41,734 bases of DNA from an uncultured Bacteroidales bacterium (GTDB lineage Bacteria; Bacteroidota; Bacteroidia; Bacteroidales; UBA932): NCBI GenBank assembly GCA_900318955.1, contig ONMJ01000017.1:1-41734 (forward strand), written 5' to 3'. The notes beneath the pieces were generated by a model, which was not told the DNA's origin, searched no databases, and was given only the letters and a program-made list of their open reading frames with translations. This document shows, in pieces, positions 24,764 to 33,299 of the stretch (the stretch's first letter is position 1; the number at the start of each line of letters is the position of its first letter). Both the position numbers and the translations under genes were made by a program.

Positions 24764-26251
24764 ATGCCTGAAACTCCTAAAAGAACAGTACGGAAGAAGG
24801 ATCAGGCAGTCAATCTCGACACTCTCGGGCTGGAAATCGGTAATAAACCGCCGCAGGCCCTCGATGTGGAAGAGGCTGTTCTGGGAGCGCTTCTGGTTGA
24901 GCCGTCGATAATTGACGACGCAGTCGGCGAACTTACTCCAGAGTGTTTCTATGACCCGAAACACAGGATGATATTCGAGTCTGTCGCAAGCCTTGTCAGA
25001 GAGCATGCGGCAGTGGATCTGGTGACTGTCAGTGAACGCCTGCGTTCAGTGGGTAATCTGGAGATTATTGGAGGTCCGGTAGCCCTCGCCAATCTTTCCC
25101 AGAAGATTGGAGCGGCCGCCCATATCGAATATTATATCAAGATTCTCAAGCAGAAGAATATTCAGAGAGATTTGATAAAGGCCTCCTTGTATATTCTCAA
25201 GAAGTCATATGACGATTCCGCCAACGTTGATGAGTTGACCGACGAAGCCCAGAGTAAGGTCTATGATGCAATCAAGGATAGCGTCAAGAAGGATGTCCAG
25301 GAAATCGGTTCGCTTATCAATGCCGCAATGGATGACATCCAGAAGAACCAGACTGTCGTTGGGCTGTCGGGCGTTCCGTGCGGGTATGTGACTATTGACG
25401 AGGTAACTCAAGGCTGGCAACCGTCCGACCTTATCATCCTCGCGGCCCGTCCTTCCGTCGGAAAGACGGCGTTTGCCCTGAATATTGCTCGCAATGCTGC
25501 TGTGGAGCACAATATGCCCGTAGCTTTCTTCTCTCTTGAGATGTCAGCCAAGCAGCTGGTAAAGCGTTTAATGACATCGGAATCCGGCCTTCCCGCCGAT
25601 AAGATCAGGGGAGGATCCCGTCTCGAGAGCTATGAATGGGTTCAGCTGGAAGATACTCTCCGTAACCTTTCAAAAGCCCCCCTCTATATAGACGACACTC
25701 CCGGCATGCCGGTCATGGAATTCCGAACCAAGGCCAAGAGGCTTGTCAATCAAAAGGGCGTCCGTCTTATCGTTGTCGACTATCTTCAGCTTATGCAGGG
25801 ACCGGTGGAACTGAAGTCAAACAGGGAGCAGGAAGTTGCATATATTTCCCGTACCCTCAAGGCTACAGCAAAGGAGCTGGACATCCCTATTATCGCCCTA
25901 TCACAGCTTTCGAGAAACTCCGTCCAGAGGGCCGGAGCTACCGGAAAACCGCAACTGAGCGACCTTCGTGAGTCCGGCTCAATCGAGCAGGATGCCGACC
26001 TTGTCATCTTCATTCACCGACCGGACTATGTCGGCATGTCCGAGAATCCTGAGGATAGGGAGAAGACATATATAATCATAGCCAAGCACCGAAACGGCGA
26101 GACAAAGGATATCCCTATGCTCTTTAAGAGTGAGAGAGTCCGTTTTGTCGAGATGAACGATTCCTTGCCTATGCAGGCTGCGTCAATGCCTACTGAAAGC
26201 AGGATGAACAGTGATTTCGACGAGTCCGGCTTTGACAATGAACCGTTCTAG
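24764..26251 (+). CDS. dnaB: Replicative DNA helicase DnaB
   Basis: A 495-residue RecA-type helicase that unwinds DNA ahead of the fork. The N-terminal primase-binding domain (~28-135) has EEAVLGALLVEPSIIDDAV. The helicase domain has Walker A ARPSVGKTAFALN (~228-240; the usual GMGK is SVGK), Walker B RLIVVDYLQLMQ and the H4 motif SQLSRNSVQ; ERAEPQLSDLRESG-like sequence LSDLRESGSIEQDAD and the motor sensor follow. No intein is present. The C-terminal ~40 residues are acidic and low in complexity. Confidence 0.96.
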   Translation: MPETPKRTVRKKDQAVNLDTLGLEIGNKPPQALDVEEAVLGALLVEPSIIDDAVGELTPECFYDPKHRMIFESVASLVREHAAVDLVTVSERLRSVGNLEIIGGPVALANLSQKIGAAAHIEYYIKILKQKNIQRDLIKASLYILKKSYDDSANVDELTDEAQSKVYDAIKDSVKKDVQEIGSLINAAMDDIQKNQTVVGLSGVPCGYVTIDEVTQGWQPSDLIILAARPSVGKTAFALNIARNAAVEHNMPVAFFSLEMSAKQLVKRLMTSESGLPADKIRGGSRLESYEWVQLEDTLRNLSKAPLYIDDTPGMPVMEFRTKAKRLVNQKGVRLIVVDYLQLMQGPVELKSNREQEVAYISRTLKATAKELDIPIIALSQLSRNSVQRAGATGKPQLSDLRESGSIEQDADLVIFIHRPDYVGMSENPEDREKTYIIIAKHRNGETKDIPMLFKSERVRFVEMNDSLPMQAASMPTESRMNSDFDESGFDNEPF

Positions 26252-26254
26252 GCC

Positions 26255-26668
26255 ATGGCTAAAGAGTCTATATCCCATAAAGGAAAAATAATCTCTATTT
26301 CGCCTAAGACGACTGCGGTGGAGTTTACATCCTCCTCCGCCTGTGCGTCCTGCCATGCAGCGGGCCTTTGTGGTATGGGAGAATACAAGGAAAAGGTAGT
26401 CGAGGTGCCTACAAGCCCATATTCATCCCATAGTGTAGGGGACGAAGTAGAGGTTGTTCTAGAGTCTTCGATGGGCTTGAAAGCCGTTTGGATAGCATAT
26501 GTGGTACCTGTCCTTCTTCTGATGGCGGCAATCCTTATTGCTACGAAATTAAATCTCGGAGAACTCTTTTCAGCGATAATCGGAATAGGCGTAATAGCGC
26601 TGTACTATTTCGTCATCTGGCTTTTCCGGGGAAAGCTCGAAAATGAATATATCTTCAGAATCAAATAA
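26255..26668 (+). CDS. rseC: RseC/MucC-like SoxR-reducing system protein
   Basis: A 137-residue protein with an N-terminal Cys cluster (SACASCHAAGLCGMGE, ~28-43) and two membrane helices (~75-97 and ~103-123). This is the RseC family, which sits with Rnf/Rsx genes; in E. coli the Rsx complex and RseC keep SoxR reduced. Here it lies directly before rnfB, in the usual Bacteroidota order, suggesting a role in electron transfer or assembly for Rnf. Confidence 0.92.
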   Translation: MAKESISHKGKIISISPKTTAVEFTSSSACASCHAAGLCGMGEYKEKVVEVPTSPYSSHSVGDEVEVVLESSMGLKAVWIAYVVPVLLLMAAILIATKLNLGELFSAIIGIGVIALYYFVIWLFRGKLENEYIFRIK

Positions 26669-26697
26669 CTAATTGATATAATCAATCTTCTAATAAA

Positions 26698-27666
26698 ATG
26701 TCACAAACAATTATCTGGACTATTGCGATAATCACCGTGCTCGGGCTCGTGCTCGCTCTGGTCCTCTACCTTGTGGCTGAAAAGTTCAAGGTGGTGGAGG
26801 ATCCGAGGATAGACGAGGTAGAGAAGGTCATGCCAGGTGCAAACTGCGGAGGCTGCGGATTTGCAGGCTGCCGCGCTTTTGCCGAGGCAGCGGTGAAAGC
26901 TCCGAATCTGGACAACAATTACTGTCCTGTGGGAGGCAATGAGGTCATGTCGAAAGTGGCGTCCATCCTCGGCTACGAGGTAAAGGAAAAGGCTCCTATG
27001 GTAGCAGTTGTGCGTTGCAACGGTACCTGTGAGGCTCGTCCCAAAATCAACGACTATGAGGGCTATCCTTCTTGCAAGGTGAAAGCATCCCTCTACAGCG
27101 GCGATACCGGATGCTCCTTCGGATGTCTCGGATGCGGAGACTGCGTGGCCGCGTGTAAGTTCGGGGCTCTCTCGATGGATCCCGTTACCGGTCTTCCCGT
27201 AGTTGATGAGGAGAAATGTACCGCTTGCGGGGCCTGTACAAAGGCTTGTCCCAAGTCTCTTATAGAGCTTAGGCTGAAAGGCCCCCGCGGCATGAGAATG
27301 TATGTTTCCTGCCGCAATCAGGACAAGGGCCCTGCCGCCAAGAAAGCTTGCGCTTCCGCCTGCATCGGATGTGGAATATGCGCCAAGACCTGTACTCATG
27401 ATGCTATTGTTGTAGAGAACAATATCGCCTATATCGATCCGTCCAAGTGCAAACTTTGCCGCGAATGCGAGGCGATGTGTCCTACCGGAGCAATCCATTC
27501 AGTCAATTTCCCTAAACCTCTCGACAAGGATGCGGTCAAAGCCCGTATCCAGGAGCGCCAGAAGCGAGCCCGTGAAAAGGCTGCTGCCGAGGCCGCTGCT
27601 GCTAAGGCTGCTGCAGAAGCCGCTGCCGCAAAGCCGGTTGAGAATAATGTAAAGGAGGAAAATTAA
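26698..27666 (+). CDS. rnfB: Rnf complex subunit B (iron-sulfur)
   Basis: A 322-residue protein with one N-terminal membrane helix (~4-28). Next is the [4Fe-4S] domain with NCGGCGFAGCRAF, then Cys-rich ferredoxin modules: CSFGCLGCGDCVAACKFGAL, CTACGACTKACP, CIGCGICAKTC and CKLCRECEAMCP. These pass electrons from reduced ferredoxin into the Rnf ion pump. The last ~40 residues are an Ala/Lys/Glu helix (REKAAAEAAAAKAAAEAA) seen also at the end of RnfC. A GGAGG Shine-Dalgarno stands before rnfC, just inside this gene's end. Confidence 0.95.
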   Translation: MSQTIIWTIAIITVLGLVLALVLYLVAEKFKVVEDPRIDEVEKVMPGANCGGCGFAGCRAFAEAAVKAPNLDNNYCPVGGNEVMSKVASILGYEVKEKAPMVAVVRCNGTCEARPKINDYEGYPSCKVKASLYSGDTGCSFGCLGCGDCVAACKFGALSMDPVTGLPVVDEEKCTACGACTKACPKSLIELRLKGPRGMRMYVSCRNQDKGPAAKKACASACIGCGICAKTCTHDAIVVENNIAYIDPSKCKLCRECEAMCPTGAIHSVNFPKPLDKDAVKARIQERQKRAREKAAAEAAAAKAAAEAAAAKPVENNVKEEN

Positions 27667-27667
27667 T

Positions 27668-29056
27668 ATGGCAAAAAGAACATTCTCAATAGGCGGTGTG
27701 CATCCCAACGACAGTAAGATCTCCCGCGAATGCAGGATAGAGCCCCTGCCGATTCCTCCGACAGTGTATATTTCGCTCTCTCAGCATATCGGAGCCCCGG
27801 CAAAGCCGATCGTTGCGGTAGGAGACAAGGTAAAGGTTGGACAGCCCATAGCTGAACCCGGCGGTTTTGTATCAGCCTTCATCCATTCTTCTGTTTCCGG
27901 TACGGTCAAGTCGATAGGCCCCCGCAAGGATCTCGCCGGCAACAACCAGATGACGGTTGAAATCGCGGTTGAGGGCGACGAGTGGCTCGAGGGAATCGAT
28001 ACTTCCGATACCCTTGTAACTGATATACCCGAGGACAGCAAAGCTATCCTTGAAAAGATTCGTCTCGGTGGTGTTGTTGGTCTCGGTGGAGCTACATTCC
28101 CTACCCATGTGAAGCTTTCTCCTCCTCCGGGAAGCAAGTGCGAAATGCTGATTATCAACGGCTGCGAGTGCGAGCCGTATCTGACCTCCGACTTCCGTAC
28201 CCTTCTTGAAAAGGGCGAGCAAGTAGTAGTCGGTGCAGCCATTTTGAAGCAGGTTCTCGGTGGTGTCCCTTGTACTATCGGAATTGAAGAGAACAAGCCT
28301 GAGGCTATCGAGCATATCAATAAAGTGATTGCCGATCTGAAGAAGGTTTCTTCAAAGTTCGATGGCATCTCGGTCATGAGTCTTAAGAAGCGTTATCCTC
28401 AGGGAGGTGAGAAGCAGCTCATTGACGCAGTGATGCATCGACAGGTTGGCTCCGGCGGTCTTCCTATCAGCGTAGGCGCCGTCGTGCAGAACGTGGCGAC
28501 AGCCCTTGCCGTCTATGATGCAGTCCAGAAGAATAAACCTATTATTGATAATTCTATAACTGTGACCGGTGAGTGCTTCCCCAAGCAAGCCAACCTTCTA
28601 GTCAGGGTCGGAACACCTCTCAGTTACATTATTGACTATCTTGGAGGAGTTCCCGAAAATGCTTCGAAGATCATCAGCGGCGGTCCTATGATGGGTAAAG
28701 CCATTGCAAACCTCGATGCCGCTACTCTCAAGGGTACTTCTGCACTTCTCTTCCTGACGGCAGATCAGACCGCCAGAAAGGAAGCTTCCGCATGTATCCG
28801 CTGCGGTCGCTGCGCCGATGCCTGCCCTATGGGACTCGAGCCCTTCCTTCTCAACAAGCTCTGGAAAGCTGACAATCTCGAGGCTCTCGAGAAAAACGCG
28901 GTCCAGGACTGCATTGAATGTGGCTGCTGTCTCTACAGCTGCCCTGCAAATATTCCTCTGCTTGATATGATTCGTATGGCGAAGGCTGACGTGATGAAAG
29001 AGATTCGCGCCCGTGCCGCTGCTGCAAAAGCAGCTGCTGAAGCCGCTAAAAAGTAA
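27668..29056 (+). CDS. rnfC: Rnf complex subunit C (NADH/FMN side)
   Basis: A 462-residue peripheral subunit that exchanges electrons with NAD+. The N-terminal barrel-sandwich region (KDLAGNNQMTVEI) and the NADH/FMN-binding VVGLGGATFPTHVKLSPP (~136-153) are present, followed by GGEKQLIDAVMHRQVGSGGL. Two [4Fe-4S] motifs lie near the end: CIRCGRCADACPMGL and CIECGCCLYSCPANIP. The final ~25 residues are Ala-rich. The gene is preceded by AAAGGAGG, an unusually good Shine-Dalgarno for this phylum. Confidence 0.96.
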   Translation: MAKRTFSIGGVHPNDSKISRECRIEPLPIPPTVYISLSQHIGAPAKPIVAVGDKVKVGQPIAEPGGFVSAFIHSSVSGTVKSIGPRKDLAGNNQMTVEIAVEGDEWLEGIDTSDTLVTDIPEDSKAILEKIRLGGVVGLGGATFPTHVKLSPPPGSKCEMLIINGCECEPYLTSDFRTLLEKGEQVVVGAAILKQVLGGVPCTIGIEENKPEAIEHINKVIADLKKVSSKFDGISVMSLKKRYPQGGEKQLIDAVMHRQVGSGGLPISVGAVVQNVATALAVYDAVQKNKPIIDNSITVTGECFPKQANLLVRVGTPLSYIIDYLGGVPENASKIISGGPMMGKAIANLDAATLKGTSALLFLTADQTARKEASACIRCGRCADACPMGLEPFLLNKLWKADNLEALEKNAVQDCIECGCCLYSCPANIPLLDMIRMAKADVMKEIRARAAAAKAAAEAAKK

Positions 29057-29062
29057 CAGATT

Positions 29063-30046
29063 ATGAGCAAGTTAACAGTTTCACCTTCTCCGCATATCCA
29101 TGCAAAGGTTTCCACAAGGTCGCTGATGACTGATGTCATTATAGCGCTCCTTCCAGCAGTAATATGCTCGGTAGTCTTCTACGGATGGAAAGAGCTTCTC
29201 CTTCTTGCCGTGAGCGTAGCTTCGTGCGTCCTGCTCGAATATGTGATCACGAGGTACTTGATGCGCAAGCCTTCTACGATAGGCGACATGTCGGCTGTCA
29301 TTACCGGTATTCTACTCGCCTTGAACGTGCCTTATACAACTCCTTGGTGGGTCGTATTCATCGGTGCTGTCTTCGCAATAGCTGTTGCGAAGATGACCTT
29401 CGGCGGGCTCGGTCAGAATATCTTCAATCCTGCAATTGCAGGCCGTGTCTTCCTCTTGGTGTCTTTCCCTACATACATGACCCACTGGGAGCAGCCGAAG
29501 GGCCTTTTCGGGGTTGATGCTATCTCCGGCCCTACTCCTCTCGGAGCGATTAAAGAAGGCCTTCTCCAAGGAGGTTCTGTCCAGGATATAATGGCCTCCA
29601 AAGGCTATAGTTATGCAGACATGCTCTTCGCCAATCTCGGCGGTTCATCCGGTGAGGTCTGCGCACTCGCTCTCCTCGCGGGCTTTGTCTACCTCCTCTG
29701 CCGTAGGGTTATCAAACCTTGGATCACCCTGTCTATCTTCGCGACAGTAGCCCTTACGTCCCTTATCTTCTGGGGAATCAATCCTGCCCGTTTCACCGAT
29801 CCTCTGTTCAACCTTCTCACCGGAGGTCTCATTCTCGGAGCATGTTTCATGGCTACCGATTATGTGACTTCTCCTATGAGCAACTGGGGCGGTGTCATTT
29901 TCGGAGTCGGAATCGGTTTCCTGACCGTGATGATCCGTTATTTCGGGTCATATCCGGAGGGCGTTTCTTTCGCTATCCTTATAATGAATGCTTTTGTTCC
30001 GCTCATAAATATGGCGTTCAAGCAGAAAAAATTTGGGAGGAAATAG
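29063..30046 (+). CDS. rnfD: Rnf complex subunit D (flavin-carrying membrane subunit)
   Basis: A 327-residue integral membrane protein with about nine hydrophobic segments. The flavin attachment region DAISGPTPLGA (~153-163) matches the RnfD/NqrB site at which FMN is joined to a Thr by ApbE; the Thr here is in PTPLGA. The N-terminus SKLTVSPSPHIHAKVSTRSL is typical. Together with RnfG, E and A it forms the membrane arm. Confidence 0.95.
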   Translation: MSKLTVSPSPHIHAKVSTRSLMTDVIIALLPAVICSVVFYGWKELLLLAVSVASCVLLEYVITRYLMRKPSTIGDMSAVITGILLALNVPYTTPWWVVFIGAVFAIAVAKMTFGGLGQNIFNPAIAGRVFLLVSFPTYMTHWEQPKGLFGVDAISGPTPLGAIKEGLLQGGSVQDIMASKGYSYADMLFANLGGSSGEVCALALLAGFVYLLCRRVIKPWITLSIFATVALTSLIFWGINPARFTDPLFNLLTGGLILGACFMATDYVTSPMSNWGGVIFGVGIGFLTVMIRYFGSYPEGVSFAILIMNAFVPLINMAFKQKKFGRK

Positions 30047-30049
30047 TTT

Positions 30050-30664
30050 ATGGCAGTACAATCCAATCTCAATAATATGGCGCTGGTCCTTACTTTGACC
30101 TGCCTCTTCTGCTCTGCTATCCTCGGAGGAGCATATGCTCTGACCAAGGATCCTATCGATAAAGCTGCCGAAGCCAAAACGGCTAAAGCAATCGGTGCTG
30201 TCCTTCCGGAGTTCGATGCGACTTCCTATGAGACCGTTTCAGTAGATGGAAAGGATTTCAATTATTATCTCGCCAAGAAGGGCTCGGAGACTGTCGGCTA
30301 TGCTGTTGAAAGTTCTACATCCGGCTTCGGCGGACCCCTGTCTTTAATTGTAGGCATCACTGCTGACGGCGTAGTGTACAATACGTCGGTCCTCTCTCAT
30401 TCAGAGACTCCGGGCCTAGGTGCAAAGTGTACTACAGATGAAAAATTCACCTCACAGTGGAAAGGTCTCAATCCTTCCGAGAAGATTCTGAAAGTCAAGC
30501 AGGATAACGGCGACATCGACGCAATCACTGCTTCTACGATCACATCAAGGGCATACACTCTCGCAGTCCAGAACGCGCTCTCTGTTGTTTCTGTGATTAC
30601 CGGAGCGAACCCCGATGCTACTACCGGAGCAACAACATCAAAGGAGGAAACAAGCAATGAGTAA
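30050..30664 (+). CDS. rnfG: Rnf complex subunit G (covalent FMN)
   Basis: A 204-residue protein with one N-terminal membrane helix (~10-30) and a periplasmic FMN-binding domain. The covalent FMN site is AITASTITSRAYT (~160-172), matching the [S/T]xxT pattern recognised by the flavin transferase ApbE. The gene starts after a GGGAGG stretch and overlaps rnfE by 8 bp. ApbE is not in the window. The Ala/Thr-rich tail is low-complexity. Confidence 0.95.
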   Translation: MAVQSNLNNMALVLTLTCLFCSAILGGAYALTKDPIDKAAEAKTAKAIGAVLPEFDATSYETVSVDGKDFNYYLAKKGSETVGYAVESSTSGFGGPLSLIVGITADGVVYNTSVLSHSETPGLGAKCTTDEKFTSQWKGLNPSEKILKVKQDNGDIDAITASTITSRAYTLAVQNALSVVSVITGANPDATTGATTSKEETSNE

Positions 30665-31250
30665 CAGACTGAAACTTATTACAAGCGGGTTTATCAAGAA
30701 TAACCCGACATTCGTCCTTCTGCTCGGAATGTGTCCGACTCTGGCGACGACGACCTCGGCAATCAACGGTATGAGCATGGGACTTGCGACCCTCTTTGTC
30801 CTGGTCCTCTCAAATATGGCCATATCGGCACTTGCTCCCTATGTCCCGGACAAGGTCCATATCCCGGTCTACATTGTCGTTATCGCGACATTTGTGACTC
30901 TGCTTCAATTTATAATGCAGGCTTACACTCCTGCTATGTACGAGACCTTGGGGCTCTTCATTCCGCTTATCGTTGTGAACTGTATAGTCCTTGGCCGTGC
31001 TGAAGCTTTCGCTTCCAAGAACGGTGTACTGGATTCGGCATGCGACGGTCTAGGGGTGGGACTCGGTTTCACCTGTTCCCTCACCGTCCTCGGCCTCGTC
31101 AGGGAGATTCTCGGCAGCGGTTCCATTTTTGGATGGAATTTCATCGGCGGCCACGATGGTATGCTCGCTTTCGTCCTCGCTCCGGGCGCATTCATTTGCC
31201 TTGGATATCTAATGGTACTTTTCAATAAGATAGCTAATAAGAACAAGTAG
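30657..31250 (+). CDS. rnfE: Rnf complex subunit E
   Basis: A 197-residue polytopic membrane protein with about six helices. The ATG at 30657 (MSNRLKLITSGFIKNNP) lies 7 bp after AAAGGAGG and overlaps rnfG by 8 bp. The family signatures NPTFVLLLGMCPTLA and IPLIVVNCIVLGRAEAFASK are present. The conserved Cys residues in the central helices (MCPT; NCIV) bind the membrane iron-sulfur centre shared with RnfA. Confidence 0.94.
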   Translation: MSNRLKLITSGFIKNNPTFVLLLGMCPTLATTTSAINGMSMGLATLFVLVLSNMAISALAPYVPDKVHIPVYIVVIATFVTLLQFIMQAYTPAMYETLGLFIPLIVVNCIVLGRAEAFASKNGVLDSACDGLGVGLGFTCSLTVLGLVREILGSGSIFGWNFIGGHDGMLAFVLAPGAFICLGYLMVLFNKIANKNK

Positions 31251-31252
31251 AT

Positions 31253-31855
31253 ATGGAGTACTTTCTCATAATTATTTCGGCGATATTCGTCAATAATATC
31301 GTCCTTGCGCAGTTCCTCGGTATCTGCCCGTTCCTCGGGGTTTCCAATAAGCTTTCGACCGCTACCGGCATGTCCGGAGCAGTCTGCTTCGTTATCACCC
31401 TTGCAACACTTGTTACCTACCTTATCAACAAGTATCTCCTTCTGCCATTTAATCTGGAGTTCCTCCAGACGATAGCTTTTATCCTTGTCATTGCGGCTCT
31501 CGTGCAGATGGTGGAGATTGTTCTCAAGAAGATAAGCCCGTCCCTCTATCAGGCTCTCGGTATCTTCCTTCCTCTGATTACAACCAACTGCGCCGTCCTC
31601 GGTGTAGCTATCAATGTTGTGACCAAGGAGTTTACATTCGGTCAGGCAGCCCATATGCTCAACCTCGGCGAGTCTCTGGTGTATGCATTCGCAACTTCTC
31701 TCGGTTATGGCCTCGCAATGGTCATCTTTGCCGGTATCCGCGAGCATCTCTCTATGAATGACGTCCCCAAGGCTTTCAAGGGTGTTCCTGTCGCCCTTAT
31801 CACCGTCGGTATTCTCGCGATGGCATTCATGGGATTCAGCGGAATGGTGAAATAA
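31253..31855 (+). CDS. rnfA: Rnf complex subunit A
   Basis: A 200-residue polytopic membrane protein homologous to RnfE but inverted in the membrane. Signatures are AIFVNNIVLAQFLGICPFLG and FLPLITTNCAVLGVAINVV, with the Cys residues that carry the intramembrane [2Fe-2S] centre with RnfE. It closes the rseC-rnfBCDGEA gene run, which is complete for the B, C, D, G, E and A subunits. Confidence 0.95.
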   Translation: MEYFLIIISAIFVNNIVLAQFLGICPFLGVSNKLSTATGMSGAVCFVITLATLVTYLINKYLLLPFNLEFLQTIAFILVIAALVQMVEIVLKKISPSLYQALGIFLPLITTNCAVLGVAINVVTKEFTFGQAAHMLNLGESLVYAFATSLGYGLAMVIFAGIREHLSMNDVPKAFKGVPVALITVGILAMAFMGFSGMVK

Positions 31856-31866
31856 AAAATTTTAAT

Positions 31867-31874
31867 TATCTTTG
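31867..31874 (+). promoter_or_regulatory. -7 promoter element of the small outer-membrane protein
   Basis: TATCTTTG matches TAnnTTTG and lies 23 bp before the ATG at 31898. No convincing -33 box is seen 20 bp upstream, within the end of rnfA. Confidence 0.5.
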
Positions 31875-31897
31875 TAAATATTAAAACCTTTATCGTT

Positions 31898-32347
31898 ATG
31901 AAAAAGACACTTATTATCATTGCGTCCCTTCTCGCATTTGCAGTAGTGGCGTCAGCTCAGCCGAGAGCAATCGGTGTTCGTGCCGGCTACGGTGCAGAAC
32001 TTTCTTATCAGCATAATCTTGGCAGTGCTAACTTCCTTGAGGTTGACCTTGGTTGGTCATTCTCATCAGCCGGCTACTTCAACGTAGCTGCTGCTTATGA
32101 CTTCAGCGTCGCTCCCGTTGGTCCTTTCAATTTCTATGCAGGACCTGCAGCAGACCTTGCTCTCTATGGTACAAATACCAATAACGGCAGCCTTGGTCTC
32201 GGTGTTGGTGCTCAGCTCGGTCTTGAGTATATCTTTAGCGAAATTCCTTTCCAGATCTCCCTTGACTGGAGGCCTCTCTTTAGGCTCATCCCTTCTACTG
32301 GCTTCTGGTGGGATAGCATCGGTCTCGGTCTCAGATACGCATTCTGA
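31898..32347 (+). CDS. Small outer-membrane beta-barrel protein
   Basis: A 149-residue protein with a clear signal peptide (MKKTLIIIASLLAFAVVASA, cut before QPRA). The mature part alternates hydrophobic and polar/aromatic residues, is rich in Gly, and ends in the barrel-targeting Phe (SIGLGLRYAF). The size fits an 8-stranded OmpA/OmpX-like barrel. Substrate and function are unknown. A perfect hairpin terminator follows 25 bp later. Confidence 0.85.
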   Translation: MKKTLIIIASLLAFAVVASAQPRAIGVRAGYGAELSYQHNLGSANFLEVDLGWSFSSAGYFNVAAAYDFSVAPVGPFNFYAGPAADLALYGTNTNNGSLGLGVGAQLGLEYIFSEIPFQISLDWRPLFRLIPSTGFWWDSIGLGLRYAF

Positions 32348-32372
32348 TCCCGTAACGATATAATCACTAATA

Positions 32373-32413
32373 AACAAACCCCGAAAGTTAGACAAAAACT
32401 TTCGGGGTTTGTT
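32373..32413. terminator. Hairpin terminator after the barrel protein
   Basis: Two perfect 17-base arms (32373-32389 and 32397-32413) enclose the loop AGACAAA, the same loop as in the hairpin at 2171-2205. The 3' arm ends GGGGTTTGTT. It ends plus-strand transcription of the barrel gene and may also act on the minus strand. Confidence 0.85.
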
Positions 32414-32570
32414 ATGAAATGATATCACTGTACCCCGTGACCTGATAGGAGTGGTCGCCGGTCCCCAGGGCGTACCGGACCTCCTGCCCTCCGGCGGAGA
32501 TGAGCCTGTCGAGACTTTCAATGAAAGGTATTCTTACCGTTGATGGTTTTCCTCGCCCCGTCAAATAGAT
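32412..32570 (-). pseudogene. GC-rich gene relic (about 50 codons, no plausible start)
   Basis: An open frame of 52 codons read on the minus strand that ends in TAA at 32412 and is limited upstream by a stop. It reads like real protein (STVRIPFIESLDRLISAGGQ, then VRYALGTGDHSYQVTGYSD) and is clearly GC-rich, unlike the AT-rich DNA right next to it. It ends at the hairpin. It is probably the 3' remnant of a native gene whose start was replaced by the AT-rich island. I do not recognise the family. Confidence 0.45.
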
Positions 32571-33223
32571 TTAATAAAACCGTCTTTGTCAACACAGAAG
32601 GACATATCTATTGTGTACTGTTCTTTAATGAACAATGATCGAAAATAATTGATAATTCTTTCGTAAAACGGGACACTTACAGGTGGTCCGAAAGTAATGT
32701 CGCAGCTATAACTATCAGCAACAAAGATATTAAAGAGATTATTACGTTTTATAGTATATGTATGGTCGTTTGTTGACCAAGGTTCAAGGCTGTGGGAAAG
32801 TATAGCCAATGACTTTAGGCAGGAGTCTTTAATGTTTATAAGAAAAACAAAAGAAGCATAAGGAGAGAGATTGTTATCAATTGCTTGAGAAGGCAAATTA
32901 CACGTATAAATTAAATAACTATCAATTCCTTCAACAGTAGGTATTTTTCCATAATTATAGAATGATTCCTGCCTAATAAAGAGGGAATCCAAAATTTGAT
33001 TTAGACTCTTCACAAAGAGAGGGCTTATCGAATTTAGTTTATCCCGAGAGACTTTTTTAGCATCAATCTTGGATTTACATTTCGATTTTTCTGGGGTTGG
33101 CAACCCTGTAATCAAAATAGTATTATTACGGATGTTCAAATAATATGGTGGGTTCGCATCTTCTTGGTATAGGTCCGAATTAGAAAATGAGAAATTCAGT
33201 AAAAATAAGAGTAAATAGATCAT
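32561..33223 (-). CDS. Exported hypothetical protein (orphan immunity-like)
   Basis: A 220-residue AT-rich protein with a short signal peptide (MIYLLLFLLNFSFSNS). The rest is soluble-looking, with several Cys and a mixed alpha/beta pattern; I recognise no domain. It lies downstream on the minus strand of a broken toxin-like fragment at 33300-33413, and it ends next to the GC-rich relic. In size, export signal and composition it resembles the two candidate immunity proteins after the Rhs gene. Function unknown. Confidence 0.62.
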   Translation of the reverse strand: MIYLLLFLLNFSFSNSDLYQEDANPPYYLNIRNNTILITGLPTPEKSKCKSKIDAKKVSRDKLNSISPLFVKSLNQILDSLFIRQESFYNYGKIPTVEGIDSYLIYTCNLPSQAIDNNLSPYASFVFLINIKDSCLKSLAILSHSLEPWSTNDHTYTIKRNNLFNIFVADSYSCDITFGPPVSVPFYERIINYFRSLFIKEQYTIDMSFCVDKDGFIKSI

Positions 33224-33299
33224 ATGATTAGATTGGTTTAGTTGGATAGACGAAAAAACCTACTGAGGAAGGAGAAAAGGGATTATGATATAACATGCT

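Noticed and set aside
26701-27498. 265-codon minus-strand frame
   Set aside because: It is antisense to rnfB; its apparent repeats reflect the Cys-rich codons on the other strand.
30923-31747. 274-codon minus-strand frame
   Set aside because: It spans the antisense of rnfE and rnfA and has no protein features of its own.
32066-32521. 151-codon minus-strand frame crossing the barrel gene and hairpin
   Set aside because: It reads through the terminator hairpin and antisense of the barrel gene in a different frame from the GC-rich relic; it is a chance frame.
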